The notes beneath the pieces are model-generated. The model searched no databases. It was not told where the DNA came from and saw only the letters and a program-made list of their open reading frames with translations. Positions 50,701 to 62,469 of a DNA stretch of 64,000 bases are shown piece after piece. Position numbers and translations under genes: made by a program. Source of the DNA: Cruorifilaria tuberocauda (taxonomy: Eukaryota; Nematoda; Chromadorea; Rhabditida; Onchocercidae); NCBI GenBank assembly GCA_013365365.1, contig JABVXU010000018.1:310001-374000 (forward strand), read 5' to 3'. The first letter of the stretch is position 1; each line of letters starts with the position of its first letter.

Positions 50701-53700
50701 AAAACTTTTCCTTTTCTATTTCGGCGACGAAAATGTCAGTTTTATTCCATTCGAGCAACTTAATATTGAATTGACAGGGAATGTACTTCTTTTATCTCTG
50801 TCTACATTCCGTTCCACTTTATCTATTTTTGTTTGGTTTATTTTAACATCAATTATTTTATTTACTCTCATTTTATGCTTATTTAGACTTTATAATTATT
50901 TTCATTTTTCACTACTTGCAGGATCGTTTTCATCGTTTCTACTGGGTGTTACCACGTCTTGGTGTTCCTTTGGTAGAAAGCATTGCTTCAGCGGGTCTCC
51001 GTAATCCTGCAGTTAATGTAGATGTCACCTGCCGACAGGATCCACCATCCATTGCTGGTTCTTTATTATTTAACTTGATTGATTTCAAGTTTGCAGAAAT
51101 GTTCAACTTGTTATTTTATTTTATGAAGCGATATGCCATCAACTTTTAAACGTTTGTTTCTTGCAGAGGACCCGCATAATTTTATCGATCCAGACGTCAT
51201 TGCTTGTTTGGAAGATATTCTGGACTCATTATGTGGCAATGAAGAACGCCCAGACAGAGGGAAGAAGGGTATATTCAACTTCTTATCCATTCATATTTTA
51301 ACTTATCCGAAGTTCATTCAAACCACATTTTCCAACGTTCTTTTCTAGTACGGCTGCGTAGACTGGATAACAAATGTAAACGTGGTTGGTGGATGATATC
51401 GAACGGAAAACTAATGGAGCAATTGCGGGGTGCATTTCACGGTCGAGGTATACGAGAGCGAGTATTGCATCGTTTGCTTGTTAAAGATCATTTCACCTTC
51501 AATCCAAGTACCCAATGTAAGTATAATTAACGCTGCAGATATTGCTGCAAAAGATGTATTGATACTATTCTTAAACATCGTTTTCATTTTTATTTGTTGA
51601 AAACACTGTAAGTGTCAGCAGTCCAAATATTCGATTATTATTAGTTGAAACCGTGAATGAAATTACGCTAGAAATGAGGGTTACTTGAAGAAGTATAAAT
51701 GTTAGGTATTAGATCGCTCTGTTGAATTCACAAAATAGTTGAGCATTTGAAAGTTAAGAGTAATCATTTCTATCGTTTCTTTCTATCATAAGTAGTAGTC
51801 TTTCAGAGGTTTGTGATTTATTTATTGTCACATTTCATATCTTTATGACTGATGTTAGATTTTATTGTTGACTTTTAAATCGGTTACTCTTATAACACTT
51901 CATTCTCAAAATAGGTCTTCATAATATTTTGACTTTCTTCACATTTTGGCATGCAAGTTTACACTTAGCATCAATTGTAATTTTTATCTGCTCTTGTAAT
52001 TTTTTACACTTTTGAAATCGCTAAATTTTAGTGAAGTTGGAGCATGTTAGTCGGCCGCTGACAAACAACGAAATCAACAAAGCCATGATAATGAGACTTG
52101 CTGCTCTCATCTCATCGTTTGAACAGAAAGTTGTCGCCGCTAATGTGCATTGTCGAGTCAGTGAATTTTTAAACTTTTTAAACTATTGGATTTGTTTCTT
52201 CACTGCTAAATTATCGATTTACTAAATTTGCTAATATAGAAGAAAGAATTCAGCTGTTTTAAATTTTCAGGCTGAATTCATAACTCTTAATAAAAAAAGT
52301 TTTTTAAGTTCTTTCAGCCAATGTTTCCAACTGGAGATAATCGCGATGATGATGCGGAAAGTGAGGATAGTCTGGATGCTTGGACTTCGGATGATGGTTA
52401 TGTATTAACCAATGAAACAGAAGTTAATAATGGGTGTCCGCTGTTCGAATGGGATGATTTCAAGGCGCTGAAAGAACGGCTTTTAGAGGTTGAGAAAAGT
52501 ATTGAACGTCGCTATTTGCTTCATCGCTACTACGCAGGGTAAGGATGTTTCCGTTCAGTATTTCTGTTTTCAAAGAAAGTTGAAGTGACTTATCAAAGTG
52601 CATTTCTCGAACTGAGAAAAATACAATGTTTTTTTTCAAATCTTTAAGAAAAAGGTTTATATTCTAGTTATTAATTTCTTTCTTCTCATTCTTGCTCGAT
52701 ATATTTTAAATTTGTAGACATTACATTTTAAAATTCATTTTGTTATAGAGATATTCAGTTGTACTTATATTTAAAAGAGGATGTACTTGTATTTTACTTT
52801 TTTTGTCCACTTTGTTTTCTATTTCATGTATGCAAAATGTTCGTCCTGAATGGTTCTGCTTGAGATCTCATCGACCAATTTATCTAAAATGAAATTGTTG
52901 CTTTTATGCGATTTAACAGAAGCAATATTTAAATCTTATTGGCTAACTTAAACTTCAGTTCTACGATACCGGCTGAGAAGATCCTGCGTACTCAACAACA
53001 AAACAATCAGAATGGTGGCAATGCAGATACAAGTAGCATTGTAGATGTTAGTCAAGTCCAGTCGGAAGCTAGTGATTCAATTAACTCGAGTTGTCCGTTT
53101 GATGGCGCTGCTATTACGGTCGATGAAAGCGGCAATACTGAACTTTTGCAGCGTTGGCGCGATTATGTTCAGGAGGCTAGAACTGGTGGGCAAATTATGT
53201 TCGCGTTGCAGGTTAGCCCTGAATAAACATTATTGCTATTAAAACAAATTTTTCACGTGATCATATTATCTCATTACTTCTTTACATAAATAAGGATGCA
53301 ATTGATTATCGGAAGGTAAATCATATTCATGTAAAGATAATTCAATAATAGGGTGTGAATTGATGAATGTGTATGAAGCAATACAGAATAAAAAATCATT
53401 CCGTACTTTTAATTTCTTTTCTTGATTTTAATTAGAAGGTCCAGTCTTTGATTTCGGTGTTTGGATCAATGAATTGTAGGCTTTGGACTCAGCTATTGCA
53501 TGGGAAAAATCGATAATGAAAGCAAGTTGTCAGATTTGTCGAACGAGTGAAAATGAAAGTCAACTATTACTTTGCGATGCTTGTGATATGGGTTATCATA
53601 TGTATTGCTTCCGTGTAAGTTATGAAAATTTCGAAAATCAGTGTTTTAAAAATAGATATGATAATGGAGAGCTGGAATATAAATTTTCCCAGTCTTGTTA

Positions 53701-54966
53701 CAGCTGTGAACTGTATATTTCAGCCACGAATAGCTGCAGTTCCAGATGGGGAGTGGTACTGCCCTTTATGTGTCCAGCGAGCTTGTCGTAAAGTACTTTG
53801 TCTGCTTTGTGCCAAATGGAATCGCCCAAATTCGCAACCTTTGGAACCGATTATCGTATGTTCAAAATGTTACAATGGCTATCATGCATCATGTTTTGAT
53901 CGTTCACCAACACTTAGTGATCCTAAACAGTGGACCTGTCCAGGATGTCTCAACGTAAGCTTTGATCTTTCTGAATTCTTTGAAATTATCTGAATTTTTA
54001 CATTAGCATTTCTGGGGAATATTTTTGGCTCAAATATTCATCTGCTTTCTAGATGATATCTTTTGTTCATCATCCAGCAATAGGCAATTTATTGCTTTTT
54101 ATTAGATTTAATTATTTTCCAAATTTTAAGGCTGATGGTTTTTCGACAGAGCTCGCAAATTCTCTTTTAAATGGTGATGTAGAAATAACACTTGCTCAAC
54201 AGGAAGGTCAGGAGAAGCAAACTAGTTGCGTACAGGAAGATGCAAGTGGACGTCAAGAACCTCCGCGGCATCGGCGACGAATGACACCAGCCGATTATGA
54301 TTTTCCTCCAGATATGATGAAAAACCTTTTCAAGTCCGTCTGAATTCCAATTGCTGATTTAAACTGCTTTTGTTGGTAACTGAAGATGATTTTTGGGATC
54401 AGTTCATGCACTTTTTGTCAAATTTCAATAGTTTTAATTTTAATAACACTAGAATTGCAGTACAATGCTGGACGAGCTCTGGGCTAGACCTGAATCAGGG
54501 CCGTTTCAGTATCCTGTTGATACTAAAGAAGTACCGTTTTATAAAAAAGTTATCAAAAGACCGATGGATTTGAATCAAATACGGATGAATGTTGAAAGTA
54601 ACAAGTTAGTTCTTTGTTTTATCCAGGTTTTGAGAATGTGTGTTTTCGAAGATAAAAAACAGTGCAGATAAGAGGAAGCAATATGAATAGTCTTCTTGAA
54701 TGATTTCCATTTTCTCTTTCAGATATATGACACAAGAGAGCTTTATTGAAGACTTGGAGCAAATTTTTGAAAATTGTCGAACATTTAACGAAGACGAGTC
54801 ATCGATTGGTCAATCTGGACTTACGCTACATAAATTTTACGTAAAACGATGGAAGCAATTGCGGTACAATTACTCGAAACGTTTGAAGCGTTTGAAAAAT
54901 CCACGTCTGGTGCATTCGGCAACGTTATTGCCATCGTCGTCACCAGCAACACATCAGCAAGAATAG
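44780..54966 (+). CDS. baz-2: BAZ2 homologue (MBD, DDT, two PHD fingers, bromodomain)
   Basis: 27 exons: 44780-45038, 45244-45424, 45647-45978, 46083-46104, 46171-46437, 46944-47055, 47231-47341, 47446-47584, 47807-47928, 48404-48526, 48646-48900, 49055-49166, 49285-49532, 49696-49923, 50102-50263, 50482-50604, 50922-51057, 51167-51268, 51349-51516, 52032-52156, 52318-52538, 52959-53211, 53480-53614, 53724-53954, 54131-54333, 54461-54604, 54723-54966. All phases agree, giving 1585 residues. The N terminus has Gln runs and Ser-rich stretches. The MBD/TAM domain covers about 354-428 ([30 protein letters not shown]), the DDT domain about 650-740, and WHIM-like motifs follow ([11 protein letters not shown] near 933). 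Two canonical PHD fingers lie at about 1284-1328 and 1338-1387. The bromodomain covers about 1457-1550 ([12 protein letters not shown], then [12 protein letters not shown]). BAZ2 proteins pair with ISWI ATPases to remodel nucleosomes; in Caenorhabditis, baz-2 affects ageing-related chromatin. The length is near the animal BAZ2 range. Confidence 0.93.
46083..46104 (+). other. 22-nt microexon of the BAZ2 gene
   Basis: TGTTTTGTGTTGCAG precedes it and ATAG|GTCATA follows. Including it is the only arrangement I found that joins the exon ending at 45978 (phase 1) to the exon starting at 46171 (phase 2) without a stop. It adds VEERKNHS. Confidence 0.6.
47690..47722 (+). other. Possible 33-nt cassette exon of the BAZ2 gene
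   Basis: GATATTTCAG lies before it and GTACAG after it. It fits the phase-1 junction between exons 47446-47584 and 47807-47928 exactly. Inclusion would insert the 11-residue segment [11 protein letters not shown] without changing frame; skipping it is equally in frame. Confidence 0.4.
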
Positions 54967-57900
54967 CTACCATTTGGGTTTTTCGACTTCGTGAAATGTG
55001 GATGAGACCACAAATCCAGAAGTAAAATGAATAGATAATGTCGAATAGTTTATGATATTCTCTTTTGGACACAGCATATCAATTGCCTTTATGGGGTGGG
55101 TAGGTGGAATATACAAATAGTAAAACGAGACACCGTAATCTCCTTTAGAGCGAAATATTAGAGCTATTCTGGTTTGCCGAATTTCTGAATATTGAAATGA
55201 TTTTAATTTACAATATATTTAATACATGTTTCAGTATTTGGATTTGAAACATCTCATGTCATTCAATTCTGTCTTCCTATCATCTATTTTAGTAAATTGG
55301 ATCTGTTGAGATCATATATGTTCATGGAATCAAATACCACTGATATCTTTTCGTTTTTGCTTATGAAAGAATAAATCTACCAGAGGCAAATTTGTGAAAA
55401 TTTATGCCAACTAAGATCAAAATATGAACCTTCGTTTAGTTGCATCTTGCAAATAATTCTGCGTTGGACAGGAAATCATGCCATACCAATAATGTTTATT
55501 AGATATCATGACGGATAGGAAGTGCTTTGAGGAAATCTTTTTCATTTATCATGAAAGTTATTACTATCAGTTATTAATATTGTTGCTGATTATTTGTTAC
55601 CATCTTATTGCTATAATCAGCACGTCTGATCTCAGTCATTTTAGGGAACATCATCAGTGCTTGTATTATCAGCATCCTCAGTTTTGTAAATATTTCTTTT
55701 TTCATTCGGTTTTGGTCCTGTGCAGTTATGCTTTAATATTGTTGAAACTTTTTATTTTCTTTTAGGTTTTTAAAGGGTAAGAGGATTTATACATGAGAAG
55801 ATTAATTTGATTTTTTTGAAATTTCACTTTCAAAATTCAAAAATTGGAAATTTTAAAATGAATATTGTGTTTTAAGCTTCTGCTTAAAATTAGTTCTAAA
55901 CTGAGAAATGAAGTCCTAAAATATTCATAAATTTAAATTTCTAGATTCATTGTTGTATAATTAATACTTCTCCAATTTTACCATTCCAGGGCTTCCAAAT
56001 TCCTCGATTACTGCTCAGGCATTTGCTGAAATAAAAATAATTTTGAAAACTCATCCGTCGTTCGTGAACCATCGTACTGTTGATTATTGTTGTGGCTTAA
56101 AATTTTTAATTAATTTAAACAATGGAAGTTCAAGAAATTTGGGACAATAGCTGTGCTACTTATTTTCTGTTATCATTATGTTATTGCTAATGGATAGTTC
56201 ATAGATGCATTTTAATTCATCACTTTCAGTAAAGCTTTTTTCTTACTACAATTTTTTAATCACTCTTTTGCTTCGTTTTTATACTTTTAATCAAACCTTT
56301 TTAGCTTTTGACATTTTGTATGTAACATTTGTTAGCTTGTTAATCAGATTTTTATCGATCTTTGTTTATTCTAATACACAAATTTTTATTTTTTTTAGGC
56401 AATTTTGTGCTTGTTATTATTGTTAGCGGAGTAACAATTTGTATTCTTAATTGTTGATTTTTTAATTACCCAATGCTTATTTTTTGCTGTTATGAACATT
56501 TTGAAAATGCCTTCTCTCATGAATGAATTTGATTTGAAATTAATATTTTTGTTGATACCCAAGGATGTTTTAATCATTTCATTTATATGCCTCCTTTCTA
56601 TCCCATTTTTCACTCCACGCTGCAGTTTTTTGTGCAATCAACGTGTCTTGTTGTGTTGGATGCTAAATTCTGAAAAAGTATGAAATTTATAGCTTTCTTA
56701 CTTTTTTATATGATTCAGTTTCATTTTTCCCAATGTCCAGTAAAACAAAGTTAAGTTGTGTTTGGCATTCGAATTTCGTTGCCTCTCTTAAATGATGATG
56801 ATTATTGCAGATTTTATTTCATACTTGACTGCATAAGATCAACAATTTTTATGTTGACATCTGGTCGCTTCTTACTTCAGCTCAAATTCTCCAACATATT
56901 TGTCCCAACTGTCGTAAAAATTTGTGTTCTGCTAAAAACAATTTGACATTTTTTATTTGTATTACTTTGTACAGATCCATTTATACTCAAAAAAAAATTC
57001 TTAAATCGATATAAAATACCGGTTCCGAGTACCAAATAATCGAAGCATCATCTATTCGTATTTGGATTAATTATTCAAAAAGTTGTTTCGAGGTTTTCGG
57101 GGCTGACCGTATAAGAAAATAGATCCACTTATCGAACAATACATTCTCTTAAATGCATCTCATCCTCAGTCCTTTCAGTATTCATATATATCGTTTTACT
57201 GTAATATCTTATATGTTCGCGTATATTGATTTTTATAGATTTGAAATCCCCGAATAAATTACGTTTGATCACAACTAATAGTTTACAATAAACGAAATGA
57301 AACTGTAGATTTAGAAATTTACAGTATTCTGCAAACATTTATTATATTTTTCTTTGTTGAAGGGATATGAATTAATATGCAAAATGAATGAAATTACAGA
57401 AAGTATTTTTATAATAAACTCTCGCCTGTCATTATAGTATCACGTACGATGAGTTTATTGATAACAGTTTTAAGACACAGTGGAGGAACATTTTCTGTAA
57501 CATATCAGGATTAAAATATCACGCAAATAATGATATCAGAAGATATCAGTTGAAACTTTTCAGGCTCTGTGTCGAAAGATGATTTGATTGAATGTAAGTA
57601 TTTGCAGTTTTTATAGATTCTTGCTTTACCTTTCCAATTCTTCCTTCATATTCTTTTATTTCCCATTTGTCAGGAAGGATCAGAATGATTCTATATCATT
57701 AAAGTACCACCATTTAGCAATACCAAGAGTAATACATAGTTCTGGATCAGTTATTTGCAAACATCAGTAAAATTTTCAAGCTTTCCTTTGTTAATTATAG
57801 TTTTGATTGAAAATAATTTATGTAAATATTCAAGTGAAACTGAGAGAAAACTACGAATATGTAATGATTTTTCACTTCAACAACATCATTTATTTGTACG

Positions 57901-59382
57901 TCGAGGTTTACATTGAGGTATAAAACCCATTTATCCATAAGAAATAAGCTCTTCTGAAGCCACTATTTACTCGTTAAACTTATTATTTACCACAATAAAG
58001 CTTATATTAGTATTAGATACTTTTACTGAGTCATTAATTATTTTAATCTGGTTTATTCCCAAGATAATTTATTATTTACTCTGATTTGGATTAGAACAAT
58101 TATATATCTCATGATGAACATGATCAACCCCAATTGCAGAGGATTAAAATTTGTGTTATTGCTTGATTCTATTACAGCATAGATACCATTCACTGCTCAT
58201 GAAGAAAAAAAAACTCTTCTTTATCGAAAAACAATATTACAGCTGGTTAATTAGGCTAAACAAATCAAAATTTTACAAAATGAAATCGGTTGAAAACGAA
58301 ACTGAAACGCGATAACTAGAAATATATCTCTAATAATGATAACTGAAATACTTGAGATTTCCTGTTGATGGAATGAACAAATTATAGAAGTTAATGCAAC
58401 GGAAATGTAATTTGAGTAAATGAAAGTGACTTTAACTGGGAGGACTTGGCTTAACGAATGCAATTAATATGAAATGTGAGCAAACAGTCACTCCACTTGC
58501 ATCTAATTTTGTAGAAACTGCAAAAGTTTTATTATATTTGAATTGACAACCGATGTGACGTCCGTTCTTCATTCTTAAATTAGATTCAACTCACAAAATT
58601 AGCAAAGATTTCAAGCATATTATGCACACAAAGTTTTGCAATTACTACACAAATCTTTCACCTTTTAAATAAAAAGTTGCCAGCATTGCGCGATACTACA
58701 CTAGCAACTATTGAAGAAAAGCTTCCCTTCAAAATTTTTAGAAGTCAGAACTCGAAAATTGAGAAACATTCTTAACATGATGACAGAAGTGTTTACCAAA
58801 GCAGTAACCAACAAAAACCTTACAAAACCAGCAAATGATTAACACCTATTGAGGTTAAACATAAAACATTCCAAATATTCGAAACAAAAGAAAACTCTGT
58901 AAAGTGGCGACCATAAATCAAAAAATGTTATAACGTAAGGGTTTAAGGTCAGGAAGGCATAATCAATTTATATGTATAATGAGGATGGCTCGACTGAAAA
59001 CATGCAAGAGTGTATGAACCAAAAAATAATAGTAATAATAATATCAATGAGGAGTATCTTAGTCATGAGTTAAAATGGAAAAATAGGACGAAAATAGAGA
59101 GATTAAAGAAAAAAGAGATGAGAATTTTGAAGCAGGATTTCATTGATCAGGAAACGTAAATCATAACTATATGACAGATGAATATCATTAAACTTTTCTT
59201 GGAATAATATGATGGCGACTCACTTGATTTTTTTCAGTTTTCTAAAGTTAGATGAAAAGACCAGCATAGGAAAATATGGACTAATAGAACTCTCATTTTG
59301 AAATTTAGGAGAAATAAAAACAAATAATATCGAAAACACTATAACTTGGGAAAATATCTTAAATGCAATGAAAATAACCCGT
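54967..59382. other. Intergenic region between convergent BAZ2 and DBF4 genes
   Basis: About 4.4 kb containing the 3' untranslated regions of both genes and no recognisable gene. Plus-strand open frames at 55508-55765, 56205-56426 and 56758-56946 are hydrophobic by AT bias, lack splice partners and match no family. A 30-codon coding-like stretch near 58675-58770 is too short to call. Confidence 0.5.
55370..55375 (+). terminator. Candidate polyadenylation signal of the BAZ2 gene
   Basis: AATAAA about 400 bp after the TAG at 54966. It is the first canonical signal downstream, but the cleavage site is not determined. Confidence 0.35.
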
Positions 59383-61436
59383 TTAAATCTCAACGTTGCT
59401 ATCAGATGTTTGAACAAAAGAAACTGTAGAGTCAAACAAGTGATTGGATGGCAGTGAAAGCGGTTCCGGCATCAATCGTTTCCGAAGCCTTTTATTCGGC
59501 ACAATGATTTCCTTTACATATGAACCGCACAGTGCGTCGACCTCATCGTAAAAACCAGGAGTACTGATACGTGTTTGATGCTCTTTGCATAAGAAATGCT
59601 GAAATTAGAATATCTCATTCAAATACGCTTTACTAATCACGGAATTACAACCTTGTATTTAACAATGTTGTTTTCTGAACTAGCTAAGTTAACACTACAC
59701 AAATCTATAAAGTACTATATCAATTACCAGAAAGTGGCAGACCAAACCTTTAAGCTCCATTGAAATTCTAACTCCATGGTGTATTGAAGAAAGTATAGAA
59801 ATACTGCTCAAGAGTAAGAACAAAAGAATAAACAAACCAGCTGTAAATCTTGGCAGTCACGTGTGCAAATATCACAAAATCCAGGTCCAATTCGACTTTT
59901 TGCTCGAGGTTTCGAAATCTTCGTTTCCTTCCTGGAGAAATCTAGACTGTTCATCAATTCACAGCGTAAAATGAACAAGAATAAAACTGACTTAGAGTAA
60001 AGATATTGTGAATTGGAATTGACGATTAATCTAAAAATCATACTTCCGCTTTAGGTATTCCGGAGAAGCCTTATGAAATATCGATCTTCCAGCTGCATCA
60101 CCAATGTAAATCGGTCGAAAATTAGAGGGTATTCCATACTCCTTCCATGAAGGAGCATACTGCAGGCTGTTATCCTCAAATTTGATGAATGGTGGTGTTA
60201 ATTTGCGTATACTTTTCTGTAAAAATGAAAACAATAAACAAACCATCATTTCATCACCAAATGATAAGACTAAATGAAATTATAATGTATGTAATGATGA
60301 AAGTATATGTAGCAGCGAATTATCTTTTGCAAAAATGAAAAACTGAAACTCTGTCTGATTTTCCTGCCCTAATTTTATTATTAAGGCCATGAGCTTCATT
60401 GTGCTGGTCAATATAAAACCAAAGCGAAACATCAGATATTATTTATCAAAGAATGAACGATTTCAGTCTTTCAGTCAAAAACTTATATTTAATACACATA
60501 TACCGATCAAACATAACAACTTAACGGTAACAGTTTTTGTCTTAGGATTCACCATCATCTGAACATGATTACCTGTTTTTCAAGTCTCGGCTTTATAGGC
60601 GCTAATTTAGCCTTCTGGTTTAATTTAATGCGGTTTTTAACATTTGATAAGATTTGAAGGAAAGAAGTGCATGTTCGAACTCGAACACCATTTTGTACAG
60701 CGATTCGAAGCAATACTGGAAGAGCACTGCAGCACTAAAAGGATAAAGGTAGGAGTACAAGGATAAATAATGTTTCCATGTACTATATATATTTTAAGAA
60801 GTTTGATAGTCCGAAAAAAACAACGCAATCTGTCAGGCAAAATAAGATACTGTATAAATAATTAGTGAAAATATAAGAACTCAATATATTTCTAAAATTT
60901 AAAAAGTAGGTGATTTCATTAAAAATAAGAGAAAAGTTGAGCATCCTGAATGAGAGAATATAGAATGTAGTGTACCTCAGGCGTAATTCTTTTTGTCTTC
61001 GTTAATCTCTCCAAGTATTGTGCGTGTGGATGATCGGTAACAATACAAAAAGGTTTTTCACCATCATCGTCAAGCGATTCCAGAACTTTCCCACCAAGAA
61101 GTTTGATATCTTTCTGTAATGAATCCTTGATATGCCTCAGTAAAAAAATTGAAGCTTAGTTTAAAAAACAACAAATTTTATCACTTGTATTAGCGTAAAA
61201 AACCTTGAAAATACAATTAGTCATACAGAAACTTGAAGAGCTATAACTTTATCACTTCTTTTTATCGCATTACTTATAAAATAACTAAAAACCTCAAGTT
61301 GCGAACGGCTGTTTTCATCTTCTAAATCTAAAATAAATTCCAATGAACGAAGCGGCTTTTTGCCTCGTTTTATAATGAAGCTATCGCTGAAGAACGAAAG
61401 TGATGTTGACGTTTGACCAGTGGTATTATCCGCCAT
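59383..61436 (-). CDS. DBF4: DBF4 homologue, regulatory subunit of CDC7 kinase
   Basis: Six exons in transcript order: 61293-61436, 60976-61113, 60573-60734, 60044-60216, 59838-59931, 59383-59598. They total 927 nt, 308 residues and a TAA stop. Residues about 28-148 form the BRCT-like motif N region (GKKPLRSLEFILDLEDENSR, KDIKLLGGKVLESL, CIVTDHPHAQYLERL). Motif M is at about 157-175 (PFIKFEDNSLQYAPSWKEY). Motif C is the DBF zinc finger, with ligands C225, C228, H238 and H244 in the family spacing C-x2-C-x9-H-x5-H (CDICTRDCQDLQLHFLCKEH); an intron falls just before the first His. DBF4 binds and activates CDC7, which phosphorylates MCM proteins to start replication. At 308 residues it is less than half the length of human DBF4, because it has little sequence after motif C. 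The start ATG lies 54 bases downstream of a strong acceptor-like tract. Confidence 0.9.
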
Positions 61437-61500
61437 TTCGATCCTCGATTTTCTTCTCTATTATTGCATTATTGATAAATTAAACTAATTCTGAAAAGAA
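61437..61500 (-). promoter_or_regulatory. 5' leader and probable trans-splice acceptor of DBF4
   Basis: On the minus strand CTTCTTTTCAG ends at 61491, giving a 54-base leader before the ATG. No upstream exon is apparent, so spliced-leader addition is the simplest reading. With the same-strand gene ending about 1 kb upstream, it could be an internal operon site. Confidence 0.45.
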
Positions 61501-62469
61501 GACTTAGATTACTTCTTATTAATCCAGAAAACTTAGATTATTTGAATTGTTCATACCACCACCAATTAATACCTGATAGAGCAACAATAAAACAAAATGA
61601 AATGAAATAAATAAAACTTAAACTAAATTAACCAATGAAATGAATCGGATTGAGCTGTAATAAACTGAAATGCAAAGCACTCAAGTTCAGCAAACTAACA
61701 GCTAATAATTATCTATTTCTTTTTCCTTTTTTCACGATATCATATCTAAGAATTATTTAATATTTCTAATATTACTAGTATACAAGCAGATTTTTACATT
61801 AAACGTCTAATAATATGTTACTGTCACTTAGTTTTAACCTCAAATTTCAACTTGAGAATCCTAACTTTAATTTCAACTTCAAACCTTACTTTAATTTACT
61901 TTAACAATTTATTCAACCCCAAAATCCACTCAGCAATCAAAACCGCCGCGCATTCTTGATGTGTTTTTGAGCGACACTGATTTGCCACTATGAAAATCAC
62001 CGTCTCGAGAAATCCAGAAATTATGGTTCTAGGAATTCCACTTTCTGTTTTATTCCTTTAATTTTTGACTTATTCTGATCTGTCGATTAACTGTCATATT
62101 TCTTTCTCTCTCTTCTACGTTTTGAACCAAATTTCCTCACTTTTGCTGTATTTTGTTTTTTTCTTTTCTGATATGGTCATCGTTATATGTAATCGTGGAA
62201 GATTGGTAGCGGTCAGTAGAAATAATCATTTGTCTAAATTGATCATTTTATTATTTTAAATAAACATGAAAGACAGAAATATGAAAATTTTGATAAAACC
62301 GAGGAAACCATGGAAACTTTCAGATAGCTATCTCAAGAGCTTTTCTTTGTAGGTTTCAACCTAAAATCAATAATGGTTAAGCGAAAAACAAGGAAACAGT
62401 GATTAATTATATTAGAAGAACAAAAATGTTATAAATCGATGGCTGATGATATTTCTTCGAGTTGCTCAT
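61501..62469. other. Interval between the unknown gene and DBF4
   Basis: AT-rich except 61930-62040, where a minus-strand frame (61906-62062) is open for about 50 codons with moderately coding-like codon use, but without a good start or known similarity. Candidate polyadenylation signal (AATAAA on the minus strand) at 62247-62252. Confidence 0.4.
62247..62252 (-). terminator. Candidate polyadenylation signal of the unknown gene at 62470-63541
   Basis: AATAAA on the minus strand, about 220 bp downstream of the TAA at 62470. Confidence 0.35.

Noticed and set aside
55508..55765. 85-codon hydrophobic frame resembling a membrane receptor fragment
   Set aside because: It lies in the probable BAZ2 3' region, is driven by T-rich codons, and has no receptor motif or splice partners.
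59720..59760. Possible extra DBF4 exon giving LKGLVCHF
   Set aside because: It has a weak acceptor and would push the His pair out of the family spacing. Joining 59838 directly to 59598 gives the exact C-x2-C-x9-H-x5-H finger.
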